In this document: one piece after another, positions 43,001 through 56,336 of the stretch
How positions within the stretch are numbered: position 1 is the first letter of the stretch
Layout of the letters: every line of letters begins with the position of its first letter
Origin: Doris montereyensis
Lineage: Eukaryota > Mollusca > Gastropoda > Nudibranchia > Dorididae
NCBI GenBank assembly: GCA_037039925.1
Contig: JAXRKP010000974.1
Location: forward strand, 12,501-76,500
Direction: 5' to 3'
Length of the DNA: 64,000 bases
Position numbers and translations under genes: made by a program
The notes under the pieces: generated by a model
Told to the model about the DNA's origin: nothing
What the model saw: only the letters and a program-made list of their open reading frames with translations
The model's database searches: none

Positions 43001-44005
43001 GACCTCTCTCTTCTTGATAGATATTATTGCATGATTGACAGGTTGGGTAAGAATTAGATTTAATCATGGTCATGCTTTTCCTTTGTGTGTTAATGGTTGC
43101 TGTCCGCTTAATAGTACGGTCCACCTGCAAACATGATGTTTTGATCTCCCTTAGACCGCGACTACTGTATAACAGTATTATTTGATTTTAAATAATTCTC
43201 ATAGAAAGCTAGTTTTGACTGCTGGCCCAGTACATTGGATTCCAGTATGTGATATTTTGCGTCATGCACATTTGTCAACTAAACTCAGGAGTTTTTGGGT
43301 CAAAGGCCAAATTGCACCTGTAAAGTAAATACTTAACCTACAGGGAAATGCCAAAAAATTAAAACAGGTCTAATCTGTCAAAATGTTGCCTTAGGAAACC
43401 ATGTAGGCCTTGCTGACAGTATAACAAACTGGAACCTATTCCCCATGTAGTGGTAGCATATGACATTTCTCCTAAGATCCTTTATCCTGTTGAAAAATAA
43501 GCTAGATTACTACTAAATATTACACCGGCTTCATAATGCATACACTCATTTTCAGAGAACATTTTGATTCCAAGAATTTGTATATGTGTGAATGAATATT
43601 ATGATTTTTTGTCCAGTGTGTCTCTATGTATGCTATATCTTGGTGATTTTTGTTAAATTTTAAGAACTTTGAAAAAAAGCTTGAAGTTGAAGCAATTCAA
43701 TTTCTTTCTGCCAGAGATAGAAATTTTATTTCAAATACAGAACATTAAATATTTGACATTTCTTTGCGAATTACTTCATGACTTACTACCACGCTCTGTT
43801 ATATTCACTATTTCTTCTTCCCATTCACTTTCACAGTACACACCCTTAATTTCCTTTTTTCTTCTATCCATTGTCCATTCTATTCATTAGTTTCTTTTTT
43901 TCTCAGTTTCTTGTCTTTTCTGCTTTCCTTTCATTTCCTTCGCTGTTCTTTTTCATGCTGATATCATGCTGTATGATGATGCTTGTTTAAAAGCGTGCAT
44001 AATAT
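43001..44005. other. No recognisable gene
   Basis: Probably decayed interior or flank of the Penelope-like remnant. Nothing else recognised. Confidence 0.4.
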
Positions 44006-44009
44006 ACTT

Positions 44010-44110
44010 GTTTGTTGTGTGGCAACAGGTTACAATATATCAGATACATCACATGTTTATTCTGTCTTCTTTGGTGGAGCTGTCACTTCTTGTTGTTTAT
44101 CATTTTGAAT
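44010..44110 (+). mobile_element. Degenerate copy of the hammerhead unit
   Basis: ttgttgt..ggttac..acatcacatgtttattctgt ctt..ggtggagctgtcactt aligns with the unit around 42295-42380, but the hammerhead core is lost (no CTGANGA, no GAAAC). Same orientation as 42301, so it may be the second terminal repeat. Confidence 0.55.
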
Positions 44111-44324
44111 TCCTGCCACTAGTATGACTCATTTTGTGTTAGTGTCGCCATCTACCTTCCCTCATTTCCCACCAAGATAACCCAACAGAATTTTTGAGTG
44201 ACTACGTGAACATCTTCAATTTGCATTGATTTTTTGTCTGTTTCCATCTAGCTTTTATATGATAAAACACTCAAATGTTGTACTTCCCTCAAAATACATG
44301 CTGGTAAAACATGCTCTTCAAGAA

Positions 44325-44465
44325 AGGGCGTGGGCTGTTGGCAGCCATTACTGGTAGGTATTACTTCTCTGTTCTTCCTCTCTTTCACTTATCTTGCTGT
44401 TTCCTGTCAATTCACCTTGAAATCATCGCATGTGATGGACATGGTAACTTTAAGGAAAGAAATCA
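44325..44465 (+). mobile_element. R130 repeat, copy 1
   Basis: ttactggtaggtattacttc, then tttcacttatcttgctgttt, cacttgaaatcatcgcat-like sequence and ggacatggtaactttaa. First member of the plus-strand cluster. Confidence 0.75.
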
Positions 44466-45650
44466 GAAACTGTATGCTTTTAAGCGTCAACTGAAATTTT
44501 ATAACATTAAGATACTAAGTCAAAATGCACCTCAACACAATTTTTATGTCTGCCATAATGTAGAGAGCCACTTCTTATGTGAGTAAAAAGATGTAAGAGC
44601 GTATTTTGTAAAATAGAGGACTGTTTCCTCCAAGAGAGGACAAAAAGGATGTAAAGATAGGCCACTGACCATCGAATAATCCTCTTATTACAGGTATATA
44701 AGATAATATGTTATAAAGTAAAGTAGTGTTCAATTTAAGTAAGAGCATGAGTTCCCAGTCCCAGAGATGGTGAATGCCTTGAATAACTTACAAGATGTTC
44801 TAAAATCCCATACTATCCTCTTTTAATTATAACAACTGCAGGAAAAAGCCCCACACCTCTGATGTTTAAAAAACTTTCAATTTCAATCGGAGTGTAATTA
44901 ATTAAGGGATAAACATAGTTATCACGTAAAGTATAATCGGCGTAAAGGACATTAAGGACATCGTTAATGTATGCAAATGCTTCACATCATATGTTGCATA
45001 TGCAACAATAATGTATTACATTGACATGCCCCCCCCTCGTCCCTTTTGAAGAAATTTTATCTTGAACTCATGTAACTGTAACTACTGTAGCCAGTAAGAA
45101 GACTCGAAAGAAGTTCACTCGCGCCATATTGTTGCCTCCTCGTTGATCTGGACATTATGCGCAATGATTTTCTGTCAGCCACAGATTGTTAGATTTTATA
45201 GTCTTATTTAAAGACTTCTTCATCAACGATCTGTCCGTACCTCCTCCTTCCCACTCCCCGCCCCCGCTCTACACCAAATAAAACGAATACTGTGTACAAA
45301 AAGGTGAATTAATCACATTTAAAACATAGTAAATATTTCCCTCAAGAAAGGACCCCTTAAGAAACAACAAAATCATCCCTCCCAAGATATACACACAAAC
45401 AAATGGACCAGCAAACATCTGTACATACACCACCCCCTCCCTCGCCGTTTTGTAGGTTTTTTTAAAGTCTTTGCTTGCGACACTGGCTCTGTAAACAAAA
45501 TGTTGGGGTTCCAATCTGAGACTGGGCATACAAGAGCAATACCTACTGTGGTTAAATTTGAGTCTGTGTCAATTACGAACTTTTGTGTTAAGCAATTCTA
45601 TTACTGTTTTTTTTAACAATGTTCTCATCTCGATGCACATCTGTCCTATG
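44466..45650. other. No recognisable gene
   Basis: Mixed AT-rich sequence with one C-rich spot near 45030. No supported feature. Confidence 0.5.
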
Positions 45651-45657
45651 CCCCCCT

Positions 45658-45699
<42 letters not shown>

Positions 45700-45778
45700 C
45701 CTCCCTCACTCCCTCCCTCCCTCTCTCTCTTTCTTTCTGTCTTTCTCTCTCCTCACCCCCCCCTCTCTCTCCCCCACC

Positions 45779-45830
<52 letters not shown>

Positions 45831-45880
45831 TCTCTCTCTCCTCTCTCCCTCTCTCCCTCCCTCTCTCCCTCCTCCTTACT
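45650..45880. repeat. Degenerate CT/CCT-rich tract
   Basis: CT dinucleotides mixed with CCT and CCC runs. Serine/leucine-rich open frames here are artefacts. Confidence 0.97.
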
Positions 45881-46599
45881 TCTTGGCTTCCGTTTTGGTT
45901 TCTCTTTGCCATTGAATGTAATGTATCCCTAAGAGGTAGTCTATTTTTTATTTCCGTTCCTCTTTTGGATTGTTGAACGATTTTTTTAAGGTCGTCTTTT
46001 GGGTCCAAGTACACAAAAGTATTGATAAACTGTTGATATAATTATGTAGTGTTGTGATCCGTATCACAGACGTTATCAAGGTATCACTGTATCTTCTCAG
46101 TGTTAGTTAATATAACGCTGACCTTAACCAATGTGTACGCCATCGAACTCATGACTATTTGAATTACGTCAGAGTTTAACTTGGTGAGCTATCTCTGTCT
46201 TGATTACACTAAACACGTAATGATAGCTGCAAGCACCATATGAAATGTGTGTACTTAGCCCACCGGAAATTGATATCCTCTATGTCGTAATGATGTGGCG
46301 TTTCACACCACTTTTGTACACTGTCGTTTTCTTTTTTGTTATGCTTGTTGGCTCTTGTCTTTTAGGTGGTTTTATTTTATCTTTTTTGTTTCTGTTTAAA
46401 AAAATGTGTACTTTGGGGGGTGTGTTCAGCATAGAATAGGCGCCTAAATATTTCTTTTACCTTTATTTACAACAACCCAACAAACAAACCGTATTCAAAT
46501 CATTGAATAATTACGAGTATCTTTCATTCTTGTGTTGGCGGGGGTTGCTGGTAGTAGTGGTAGGTAGTTCTTATTTTCTTTCATTCATTTACGTATCAT

Positions 46600-46985
46600 T
46601 CATCCGGCTGTTTCCTCCTTTTGCACGTTGAGATTACCGTTTAAGGTGAACGGTTTCCACGAAACTTTATTCCTGCGTGAATATGTTTGAAAAATATTGT
46701 TTCGGGGAATAGAAGGGTCTGAATGTGATTGATGTTTGGTTTTCAGACTTCTTGCCCCGATTGCCTCAAATGAAGGATTCAAACTCTGGGGAAAGTATGC
46801 CACACTCCTAAGCAAGTGCTTACGTACTACTTTGCACCTGGGTTGAATGGGAGGAATGCGTGTTACGTGTTTTTTCCTTAAGAACACAACGTCGAAACTA
46901 GGATTTGCTAGGATTCGAACCCGAGATCTCAAGATTCCAAGTCCGGCAACCAAGCCACTCGGCTACCGTCGCCACTCTTATTATC
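46600..46985 (-). mobile_element. tRNA-derived SINE with V-like core
   Basis: Minus-strand head gacggtagccgagtggcttg, then tctcgggttcgaatcctagc gives good A and B boxes of Ser/Leu tRNA type. The core (cttaaggaaaaaacacgtaa, cattcaacccaggtgcaaag) matches SINE-V. Not a true tRNA gene: the acceptor stem does not close and the anticodon arm is poor. Confidence 0.8.
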
Positions 46986-46989
46986 AAAT

Positions 46990-47395
46990 TAGTAAAAGTT
47001 TAATCACTTTGTTTACTTCGGTATCGTCGCTTCTGATAATTCGGTTGCACATTGAATTCATCATTAGTTAATGCTTGCAACATCTTAGCCCACGGTACAC
47101 TGTACTTGCATTTTGCAAACAAACAACTGGTTTCTCCCCTTCGTCTTGCCTCTCATGTTGTGGGTTTGCTTCGGTTTTTTCCTTCCCTACCGAAACGCTG
47201 ACTGCAGCAAGTTGCCGTCGTTTCGCCCTGACACTACTGACAGTAACAGCCTCTTACACGTACTGCATGTCGTGCGCGGTACCAAGGCCCTTCAATTAAC
47301 GGGATCAGTAGAAGTACTACAGAACTGCATCAGACTTCCCTCGAAGGGGGGGGACAAAAAGCAAAAACAACATTAAAAAATCAAATAAAACCACG
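46990..47395. other. No recognisable gene
   Basis: Several short open frames, none with recognisable domains. Confidence 0.5.
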
Positions 47396-47410
47396 AAAAA
47401 TCCGGAACGA

Positions 47411-47805
<395 letters not shown>

Positions 47806-47944
47806 ATCTTTATTTCATCAATCATTTTCCCCTGATTCTCTCTCTTATATCTATCTGTCCATCTGATTTTGCATCCATCAATCATTTTGATTTTGCATAT
47901 TCTTTCTTTTATCGACTTTATTTCTTAAAATAAATGTCGTTATT

Positions 47945-47970
47945 ATAAATGCATATATATTATATACATT

Positions 47971-48026
<56 letters not shown>

Positions 48027-48033
48027 CATACAC

Positions 48034-48108
<75 letters not shown>

Positions 48109-48130
48109 TACGAACACACACACACACACA
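47945..48130. repeat. (AT)n/(ACAT)n tract with (CA)n tail
   Basis: About 170 bases of TA dinucleotides with ACAT interruptions, ending in 9 CA units. Self-complementary and able to fold. Confidence 0.98.
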
Positions 48131-48674
48131 CTTATATTTTTGTATACAGATATTATCATTGTTTTATATATACGTACCCCTTCCGTAGAACAGGCCTTTG
48201 TCTTTGATCAGTGTTGATGACAGGCAGTCTATTTGTTTGCAACGCATTCCACTTCATAAAGCATATATTCATTAAGGATTGTGTGTAACGTCCTTCAAAC
48301 GTACACAAACTTTGTGTTGTCTAATTGCAAAGTGGTGATGATACGTCTTTTTTCAAAGGGGCTCTTTTGATAACACATTCGTTGGCCTATTTTTTTGCTA
48401 TTGGAAAACATGTTTCTTCATCTAGTCACGAGATCTTCTACAGTTTTGTACTTTATCTTTATCTAGTCACGAGATCAGTTTTGTTGTTCTTTCTTTCTTT
48501 TTTGAATTCGCGATACTGCCAGCCAGGCCTATTTCGGGTGATTCATTTTCATCATATTTTGCTAATATGACCAACAATGGCGTTGTCTGGTATTTATATT
48601 TGCGAACAATAACTTCACCCCCCCCCCTCGTGCAGGTATATACTAACCGCGAACCGATTGTATTTTTAATTAAG

Positions 48675-48800
48675 AGTGGGCGGTCCTGGTAGGTCCTACT
48701 TCTTCCCTATCACTCTTGCATTCATTTTCCAATTTCATCTTGCTGTTTCCTCTTAAATTCACCCTGAGATCATGACAAATGGTGGGGCAACAAGTAAATA
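48675..48800 (+). mobile_element. R130 repeat, copy 2
   Basis: gtcctggtaggtcctacttc, catcttgctgtttcctctta, ttcaccctgagatcatgac and aaatggtgg. Confidence 0.85.
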
Positions 48801-48924
48801 CAGAGATTCGCATTTGGGAAAGTTTGCATTCAATAGAACAGTCTCGTGGCACGGGGGAATCCTTTCTGTGGAGCTACCAAGACGCGTGACTGGCGTGTCC
48901 TGTTGAGCTGTGTGTATGTGTGTT

Positions 48925-49049
<125 letters not shown>

Positions 49050-49314
49050 ATTATGTGAAAATATTTAACTTGATTATGCAAGGACACATTTAACAGTATG
49101 GAGTATATGCCTACTCTTTTGAGCCGTAAATTACTGTGTGTAGTAAAGTAAAATAGGTCTAACCATTCTCCTTGTCTACTTTCTGATAATTATAAGTTTT
49201 GGGCCGCCCTCTGATCATGATTGCCTTTCGCTCTTCAGCATTACAATGTTTACCTTTCATTGACTGGACTTAATTTTACAATGTGGTATTTCTCCAACCA
49301 ACCCTGTCTTGGAA

Positions 49315-49860
49315 CTTTCTTCGAGCTCTACTGGTAGGTTTTATTTCTTTCTTTTCGCTCTTTTTTGTCACCACGAGATCATCGCATATGACAGATGGGG
49401 AAACTTTCCACAAGACAAATTCTTCCTCCAATGTTTATTATGTTTTAGCTAGTGCTTTTACGATTTCTTTCTTCCTCACATGTTCTACATTGTCTTCCCC
49501 GGGTTGTTTATGGTTGCTACTGGTAGGTCCTATCCCTTTTCTTTCACTCTGTTTTCTCTGGATTAACCCTGATATCACGATGTTATGGGAATGGGGTCGG
49601 GTTAAAAGCGCGAAGAACGTGATATCACATTGAGGCTTTCTCTTGAATTTGTGCTGTGTAACTTGATGTAGCTTTTCTTTGGTCTGTCATCCTGTGGGCT
49701 GTTGACGTGTACTATTGGTAGGTGCTACTTCTTTCCTTTCCCTCTTTCACTTATCTATTAGCTTACTGTTTCCTCTTAATTCACCCTGAGATCACCGCAG
49801 TTGATGGCACCCTGAGATCACCACATATGGTTGACAGGATACATTTCAGCGAATTAAACA
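49315..49860 (+). mobile_element. R130 repeat, copies 3-5, about 195-bp spacing
   Basis: ctggtaggt recurs at about 49330, 49522 and 49717. Copy 5 is the best: ggtaggtgctacttctttcc, then tactgtttcctcttaattca and ccctgagatcaccgca. In copy 5 the ccctgagatcacc segment is itself doubled. Confidence 0.85.
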
Positions 49861-49974
49861 ATCATTGATATTATTCTCTTTACCGTCTGAGCTGGTATCG
49901 ATCTATCTCGGTAATCGTGTCTGTTTCAGTATTATTTTCTGAATATCGTGTTCCAAATTTTGTTGTGGATGGTT

Positions 49975-50145
49975 GGAGGGCACTAGCTGGTAGGTTATTC
50001 TTCTTTCCTCTCACCCTTTTTTTCATCATGTTGTTTTCTGTGATTCGCTCAGAGATCGCCGCATATGGTGAACAAGGTAAATTTCAACGAAACAAATGTA
50101 GCTCTAGTCTCTTATTCTGAGATCACCGCAATGGTGGATTTTTTA
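49975..50145 (+). mobile_element. R130 repeat, copy 6, end doubled
   Basis: agctggtaggttattcttct, gagatcgccgcatatggtga, ggtaaatttcaacgaaacaa, then a second gagatcaccgcaatggtgga that starts a minisatellite-like repeat but stops after one unit. Confidence 0.8.
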
Positions 50146-50194
50146 TTTTTTTATTTTTGTAAAACACCGCACTATTTATTTACGCACTTTTGAA

Positions 50195-50365
50195 TTTTTT
50201 TTTATACTTCTCCAAAATCTAAACATTTAATGATTAACTAAGTTAAATTTGTTTTTAATTTAAATGCATTGATGTATTATTTTATTTTTCAAAACGGAAA
50301 TTGTGATAACACAAGTATAATTTCCTTTTTTCAAAGGATCGATAAAGTTGATTGAAATTGAAATT
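50195..50365. repeat. AT-rich dispersed repeat Q, copy 2
   Basis: Shares atgattaactaagttaaatt, tttaatttaaatgcattgat and ggaaattgtgataacac with 37915-38070. Confidence 0.7.
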
Positions 50366-50369
50366 TACT

Positions 50370-50570
50370 GATTGATGTCTTGCTCAGATATTCTATATCT
50401 GCAGCCTGTATCCAGTATTTTCCCTACTTAAAAAAAAAAAAAAAAAAAGAAGGTTTGTTTCACTACCATAGAGGAGTATTGAGTAGATAATTATACCGTC
50501 AAAGACAGATATTCCAGTCGTTAGTTCCCGCTTTGATATAAAAGGTACTTTCATTGGTCTTAGATTCTAT
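50370..50570 (-). pseudogene. LINE fragment (RT C-terminal region)
   Basis: Minus-strand frames give KRELTTGISVF, IIIYSILLYGSETN and YWIQAADIEYLSK, the LLYGSETW..IQAAEMR region of RTE-like elements, but distinct from family A. A poly(A) of about 19 bases interrupts it. Confidence 0.6.
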
Positions 50571-50884
50571 GATACTTGATACCTTGTAAAATGTCATTTC
50601 TCTATTGGATCTGCTCACAGTTCTCGCTATGAAAAGAGAGCGCACTACCAACCAAGCTAAATACGCTCCTTAAGAAACCCAAATATTTTTTATGCCTATT
50701 TCCTGTATATTTTTCTCGGTTTTTTTTATTCAACATTATTTTATGTAATAATTCATCACTTTCTACTTGCCATTGTCTTACTGCACATGTAAAGAGACAA
50801 ATGTTAGATCTACATCAGATGTATACTATGTATTTGTAATGTATTTATTCGACAGTGTTGAATGGCTGGTTATAAGCGAGCGGT

Positions 50885-51680
50885 TAGCGGGCGCTGCTGG
50901 TAGGTCTTACTTTCCTTTCCTTCTTTCATCCTTATCTGTCATCTTGCTGTTTTTCATCGTGCTGATTCATCCCGAGATCACCGCAATGGTGGATTTTTTA
51001 CTTCTCTTTCATCTCGCTGATTCACCCCGAGGTCACCGCAATGGTGGATTTTTCACTTCTCTTTCATCTCGCTGATTCACCCCGAGATCACCGCAATGGT
51101 GGACTTTTTACTTCTCTTTCATCTCGCTGATTCACCCGGAGATCACCGCAATGGTGGATTTTTCACTTCTCTTTCATCTCGCTGATTCACCCCGAGATCA
51201 CCGCAATGGTGGATTTTTCACTTCTCTTTCATCTCGCTGATTCACCCCGAGATCACCGCAATGGTGGATTTTTCACTTCTCTTTCATCTCGCTGATTCAC
51301 CCGAGATCACCGCAATGGTGGACTTTTTACTTCTCTTTCATCTCGCTGATTCACCCCGAGATCACCGCAATGGTGGATTTTTCACTTCTCTTTCATCTCG
51401 CTGATTCACCCCGAGATCACCGCAATGGTGGATTTTTCACTTCTCTTTCATCTCGCTGATTCACCCCGAGATCACGGCAATGGTGGACTTTTCACTTCTC
51501 TTTCATCTCGCTGATTCACCCCGAGATCACCGCAATGGTGGATTTTTCACCTCTTTCATCTCGCTGATTCACACCGAGATCACCACAATGGTGGATTTTT
51601 CACTTCTCTTTCATCTCGCTGATTCACCCCGAGATCACCGCAATGGTGGACGGGGTACATTTCAAAGAAACAAACAAAGC
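50885..51680 (+). mobile_element. R130 repeat, copy 7, expanded by an internal minisatellite
   Basis: The left part (gcgctgctggtaggtcttac) occurs once at the start, and the right part (gtggacggggtacatttcaa agaaacaaac) occurs once at the end. Between them the central 55 bases are repeated about 13 times. Confidence 0.92.
50955..51650. repeat. 55-bp minisatellite, about 13 units
   Basis: Unit: tcatctcgctgattcacccc, gagatcaccgcaatggtgga, tttttcacttctctt. Units differ by single bases and small indels. As 55 is not a multiple of three, the open frames over it shift and are not coding. Confidence 0.97.
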
Positions 51681-52019
51681 TGGTTATAAAAAAAATGATA
51701 CAGGGTTTAGATTTAGAAAAAAAAAATGTATACCTAGGACACCAGCGGAACGAACCTGTCAGAGAATGTGAATATAACTGCCAGTGCCAGTCATGATTGA
51801 GTTCGTACGAAAGTTCTTAGTAATGAAACTCCGTTTTTATGTTTAAGTAAGGAGCGTAGTTAGTTTTGTTGTTATTTGCGCTCTCTTTTCATGACGTGAC
51901 GATGAAAAGGTCCCGGGTGCCCGAATGTGTTTTTCTGTCTATTCCCTTGTAAAGATCTCGCCGTTGTTCCTAGCTCCTACTGGGCTTCAATATTATTTCA
52001 AGTCATTCTTCACTGCGGC

Positions 52020-52160
52020 CGATTGGCAGGACCTGCTGGTAGTGATAAGTCCTACTTCTTTCCTTTTGCTCTTTCACTTACTTATCTTTTAAGTTTTATC
52101 TTGCTGTTTCCTCTTATGAGATCACCACGGTGGTGAACGGGGTAAATTTCAATTAAACAA
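52020..52160 (+). mobile_element. R130 repeat, copy 8
   Basis: ggcaggacctgctggtagtg, tcctacttctttccttttgc, atcttgctgtttcctcttat and gaacggggtaaatttcaatt. Confidence 0.85.
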
Positions 52161-52930
52161 AACAAAAAACAAAACAAAAAAAATCTCCAAAAACATTCTT
52201 CATTTTTAACTGATAGTGGTAGCAGACGAGTTGGTGAGTTGTTTTTTTTTGGCCTAGTTTGGCTACGTCTTCTCCTGCTTCTATCACACTGCGACCCTCC
52301 TAAATCTTGACTTCTTTCTGTTGTCGCTGTTTCCCTCCTCTACTTCCTCTGAAATATGTGTGTCACTGTAGTGTGGCGAATCGGGTAATTCCCACCACAG
52401 TCAGACGGTGGATTTCCTTCCTCCCGTCCTCACGATTTTTGATTGCATTATGATAATAAATTGTCACGTCACGTGTCCTCAGGCAAGGCTCTTCTCGTAC
52501 ATCAATTGTCAGCGTAATTTGTTTGTCACCCTCTTTACCTAGTTCAGTGTGTAGTATCTAAACCACTCATCGCCTAGTGGTTGCAATTAGTGATCTCACA
52601 CTAGTCATACATATGTGCATGTATGAAGATGGCCGACGGATGCGAGTCCTATAAACATAATTAGTTCTTCTTCAGATAATTTGTTTGAAACGCTTCGTGG
52701 TGATGAAACCCAAGTGCCGTGCTTTTTGATTTGACGCCCCACCTCATTTCTTCATTGATATATATATATATAGATTTAGAAGTGGTAGGCTGCTTTAAGT
52801 AGATTTAACTTCACTTTTGGACTGAACAGTATGCGTTCTTCAAAGGTATGCGATTTTGTTGATGATATAATGAAGCAGATTATCTTATATGATTATTGTG
52901 TGGTAAATGAGTCGTTTTGTTTTCTCGAGT
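52161..52930. other. No recognisable gene
   Basis: Mixed sequence with no coding, SINE or TIR match that I can defend. Confidence 0.5.
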
Positions 52931-52934
52931 TTTA

Positions 52935-53135
52935 AAAAAAACCTGATCCAGGTACTTGGATCGACAATCTAGTCCCATTGGAGACGGCCGATAAAAAGGA
53001 GATCCCGTGTGCATGTCACAAAACTGTGCATATTAAAAATCCCTTGGCTGTTTACAAGACAGGTCCTGGCAAAATTAGAAATCCTACGGCCGACCCCCCC
53101 CTCCAGATCACATTAGGATGTGGGTAAAATCCAAT
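52935..53135 (+). mobile_element. SINE-B copy 4
   Basis: acttggatcgacaatctagt cccattgg, then aaaaggagatcccgtgtgc and attaaaaatcccttggctgt, ending near ggatgtgggtaaaatcc. Confidence 0.75.
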
Positions 53136-53167
53136 GATAATAAGTGTTTTGTTTCTGTTGTTATTTG

Positions 53168-53765
<598 letters not shown>

Positions 53766-53929
53766 TCTCCCTTTCTATCTACCTTATTTCTTGTCTTGTT
53801 TTGTTGTGGTGGGTTGATGGTTGTTGGAGGCAGATCCTAGGTTTAATTATTTCCTGAAAATATGGTTCGGAAGGGTAAATTTCGAGGAAAGATATTCGTC
53901 TATACCTCGTATTTTATCCGGTCTGTTGA

Positions 53930-54060
53930 TGCGTGGCCCTGGTACGCCCTTCCTTTTTCCTTTTTTTTTTCTCCATTTATATTTGTCTTGTCTTGCTGTT
54001 TCCTTTCTATTCGCCAATAACTCACCGCTCGTGGTGGATGGAATAATGTCTTATTAAGCT
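53930..54060 (+). mobile_element. R130 repeat, copy 9 (diverged)
   Basis: ggccctggtacgcccttcct, tcttgctgtttcctttctat and ctcgtggtggatgga keep the order of the unit. Confidence 0.7.
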
Positions 54061-54154
54061 TTCTTTGAATTGACCAACCTAACCTTTCCCCATTATATCT
54101 ACCTTTCTATCCCTCTGTGTATTCAAGCTTTTACTATCCCATCCATCTAATTTG

Positions 54155-54290
54155 TCATGGTAGGTTCTACTTATTTCCTTTTACGCCTTCACGATTCTTT
54201 CTTCTTGCTGTTTCCTTTTAATTCATCTTGAGATCACCACATATGTTGGACAGGGGTAAATTGTAATGAAACAAAACAAATTCCGATTAG
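54155..54290 (+). mobile_element. R130 repeat, copy 10
   Basis: catggtaggttctacttatt, ttcttgctgtttccttttaa, gagatcaccacatatgttgg and aattgtaatgaaacaaaac. Confidence 0.85.
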
Positions 54291-54869
54291 TTCACCTTTA
54301 ATTATTTTCTTTTGATGGAAAAGGTTAGTATCAGTTGCTGTCATTCCATCAATGAAACGCTTTGGCATGCACTCATGCAGGTGACAGGACCATCCATTTG
54401 CACAGCGTTCTCAGTCGCCGTTCCATGTATTTTTCTATTATACATTATTTATATCAAAATATGACCATGAACTTATATCCAATACAGAGAAAGTAAACCG
54501 TGTCATTGACAAAAAAATGAGGTCAAGTTTGAGTAGAGGCCAACTTCCAAAATACACGACTGTAAATCCTTATTGGTTGTCTCTCTCTCTCTCTCTGTAT
54601 ATGTCTGTGTGTGTGTATGTGTGTCTGTGTGTGTATATGTGTGTGTATGTGTTTGTATGTGTATTTGTTGCTATTGATGTTTGTATCTGAAATGTCAAAA
54701 CATAGTTTGTTCTATTTTTACATTGGCGAGCTAGGGTATGAATCAGAATGTGCTTACTTTAACTCGTCAGAAGAAATGGGAAACATTTTAGAGGGTCATA
54801 CGTTACATATTCATGTGTGTTCTGTTGTAACGCCTTAGAGCAGACTTTGAACTGGTGAAAATTTGCCGG

Positions 54870-55000
54870 TACTGCTGTTAGTTAGGTCCTAATTCGTTCC
54901 TCTCGTTCATTCGCGTTTTTCATCTTGCTGTTTCCTCTTAGTTCAACACGAGATCGCCACGTGAATATGGTGGATGACGACGTAAATTTCCCTTAGTCTA
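54870..55000 (+). mobile_element. R130 repeat, copy 11
   Basis: ctgttagttaggtcctaatt, catcttgctgtttcctctta, acgagatcgccacgtg and atggtggatga. Confidence 0.8.
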
Positions 55001-55064
55001 CTGAAATGACTAGGAAATATGATATCTATTTTCTATCTATCTAAACACCGAACGCAGCTAGTTC

Positions 55065-55330
55065 ACAGAGGAGTGGAGTCAACAGTAACAAAGCGACATC
55101 GCCCTTGAAGAAGACAGAACACACCCGTGACGTTCCGTTGCGGGAATACAACTCCGTCATACAGCAAAGTGACGAGTATTATCTCCACACTTATGTAGGC
55201 ATCCTTAGTGTTATGTCAGGGGGACGAACAGACAACGAGGTGAAACGAGATTGAGAGGAAAACAAAACCGGGGAAAAGAAGACGATGATAATTAGAATGA
55301 ATAGAAGGAAAATGGAAAAGAAATGTACGG
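55065..55330 (-). mobile_element. Third, degenerate hammerhead-unit copy
   Basis: Minus-strand reading near 55165-55130: ATGACGG, a stem of gttg..caac, then GGAACGTC, followed by the shared ggtgtgttctgtcttctt. The core is mutated (CTGACGA and GAAAC both altered) but the architecture is recognisable. Confidence 0.55.
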
Positions 55331-55392
55331 AATAAAAGGGAAAAGGAAGAAGGAAAGAAAAAGAAGAGCATTTTATAGTAATAGTAATAGAG

Positions 55393-55525
<133 letters not shown>

Positions 55526-56335
55526 AAGCTGTAGCAAGAAGTGAATGGAAAACCAGGATAAAATAGACGAGGGAATAATCAAATGAAAAGGATGAAAGAA
55601 AGGAGGTGAAATGTGCAACAGCGGTACGAAGTTAATCAAACAATAATATAGATAACATTAGGAAGAAAGCAAATGAGTTCAGCGCAGGACAATGAGTAGT
55701 CTAAATACGCAGATTTAAGAAACGTTTTGGGTTATAGCGGAAATGTCACTTCTTTTTCGATGAAGTCATACTTCGTTATCGTTTACAACTATTTATAAGG
55801 ATGAGCGTTTGCACCTGTTTGAACGCCAGATAAACAATGATACAAAAATTACACATTATAATATTGTCAAAGCATTGCTCTTAAATATTGCACTTTGATA
55901 TACCTATGTGTTTCTATCAATTGCCCCTTATTCTCTCCTAACTTTACACGATTTACATGTACAATTTGCAACGCTTTCTTCGATTTTTTTGGCCCCCGTG
56001 CCTCAAAGACCGAGCTATGTAATAATTGTATTATAACACACTGATATGCACCAAAAAATCTACACCATTAAATTTCTTTGTTCAAATTAATAGACACATT
56101 TGATTTTTGTTTGTTTGTATGATTGATTAATTTTGTTTACAAGGCAAAGAACGAAAGAATGTTGTAGCCTAGGCTTAGGACTAGAAGAGCCCATATTGGT
56201 CTATTGAACGATTTTGATCAGCGTGCCGTAGGCTATTCGCTCTAAAACTAAAAGATAAGCTCCCATTGGTCGGCTTGCCAGTTGCCATCACCCTTGACAT
56301 GGTGTTTAATCCCTAAGAGTGGGCATTTTATACAG
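55526..56335. other. No recognisable gene
   Basis: AT-rich, with no supported feature. Confidence 0.5.
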
Positions 56336-56336
56336 G

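Noticed and set aside
46910..46980. A tRNA-Ser/Leu gene
   Set aside because: A and B boxes are good, but the acceptor and anticodon stems do not close and a SINE body follows.
50955..51650. CRISPR-like array (also 12521, 56337, 61525 and 63415)
   Set aside because: Repeats are contiguous with no unique spacers, and the genome is eukaryotic.
54595..54838. A 75-residue frame starting in GT repeats
   Set aside because: It begins in low-complexity GTAT sequence and shows no domain.
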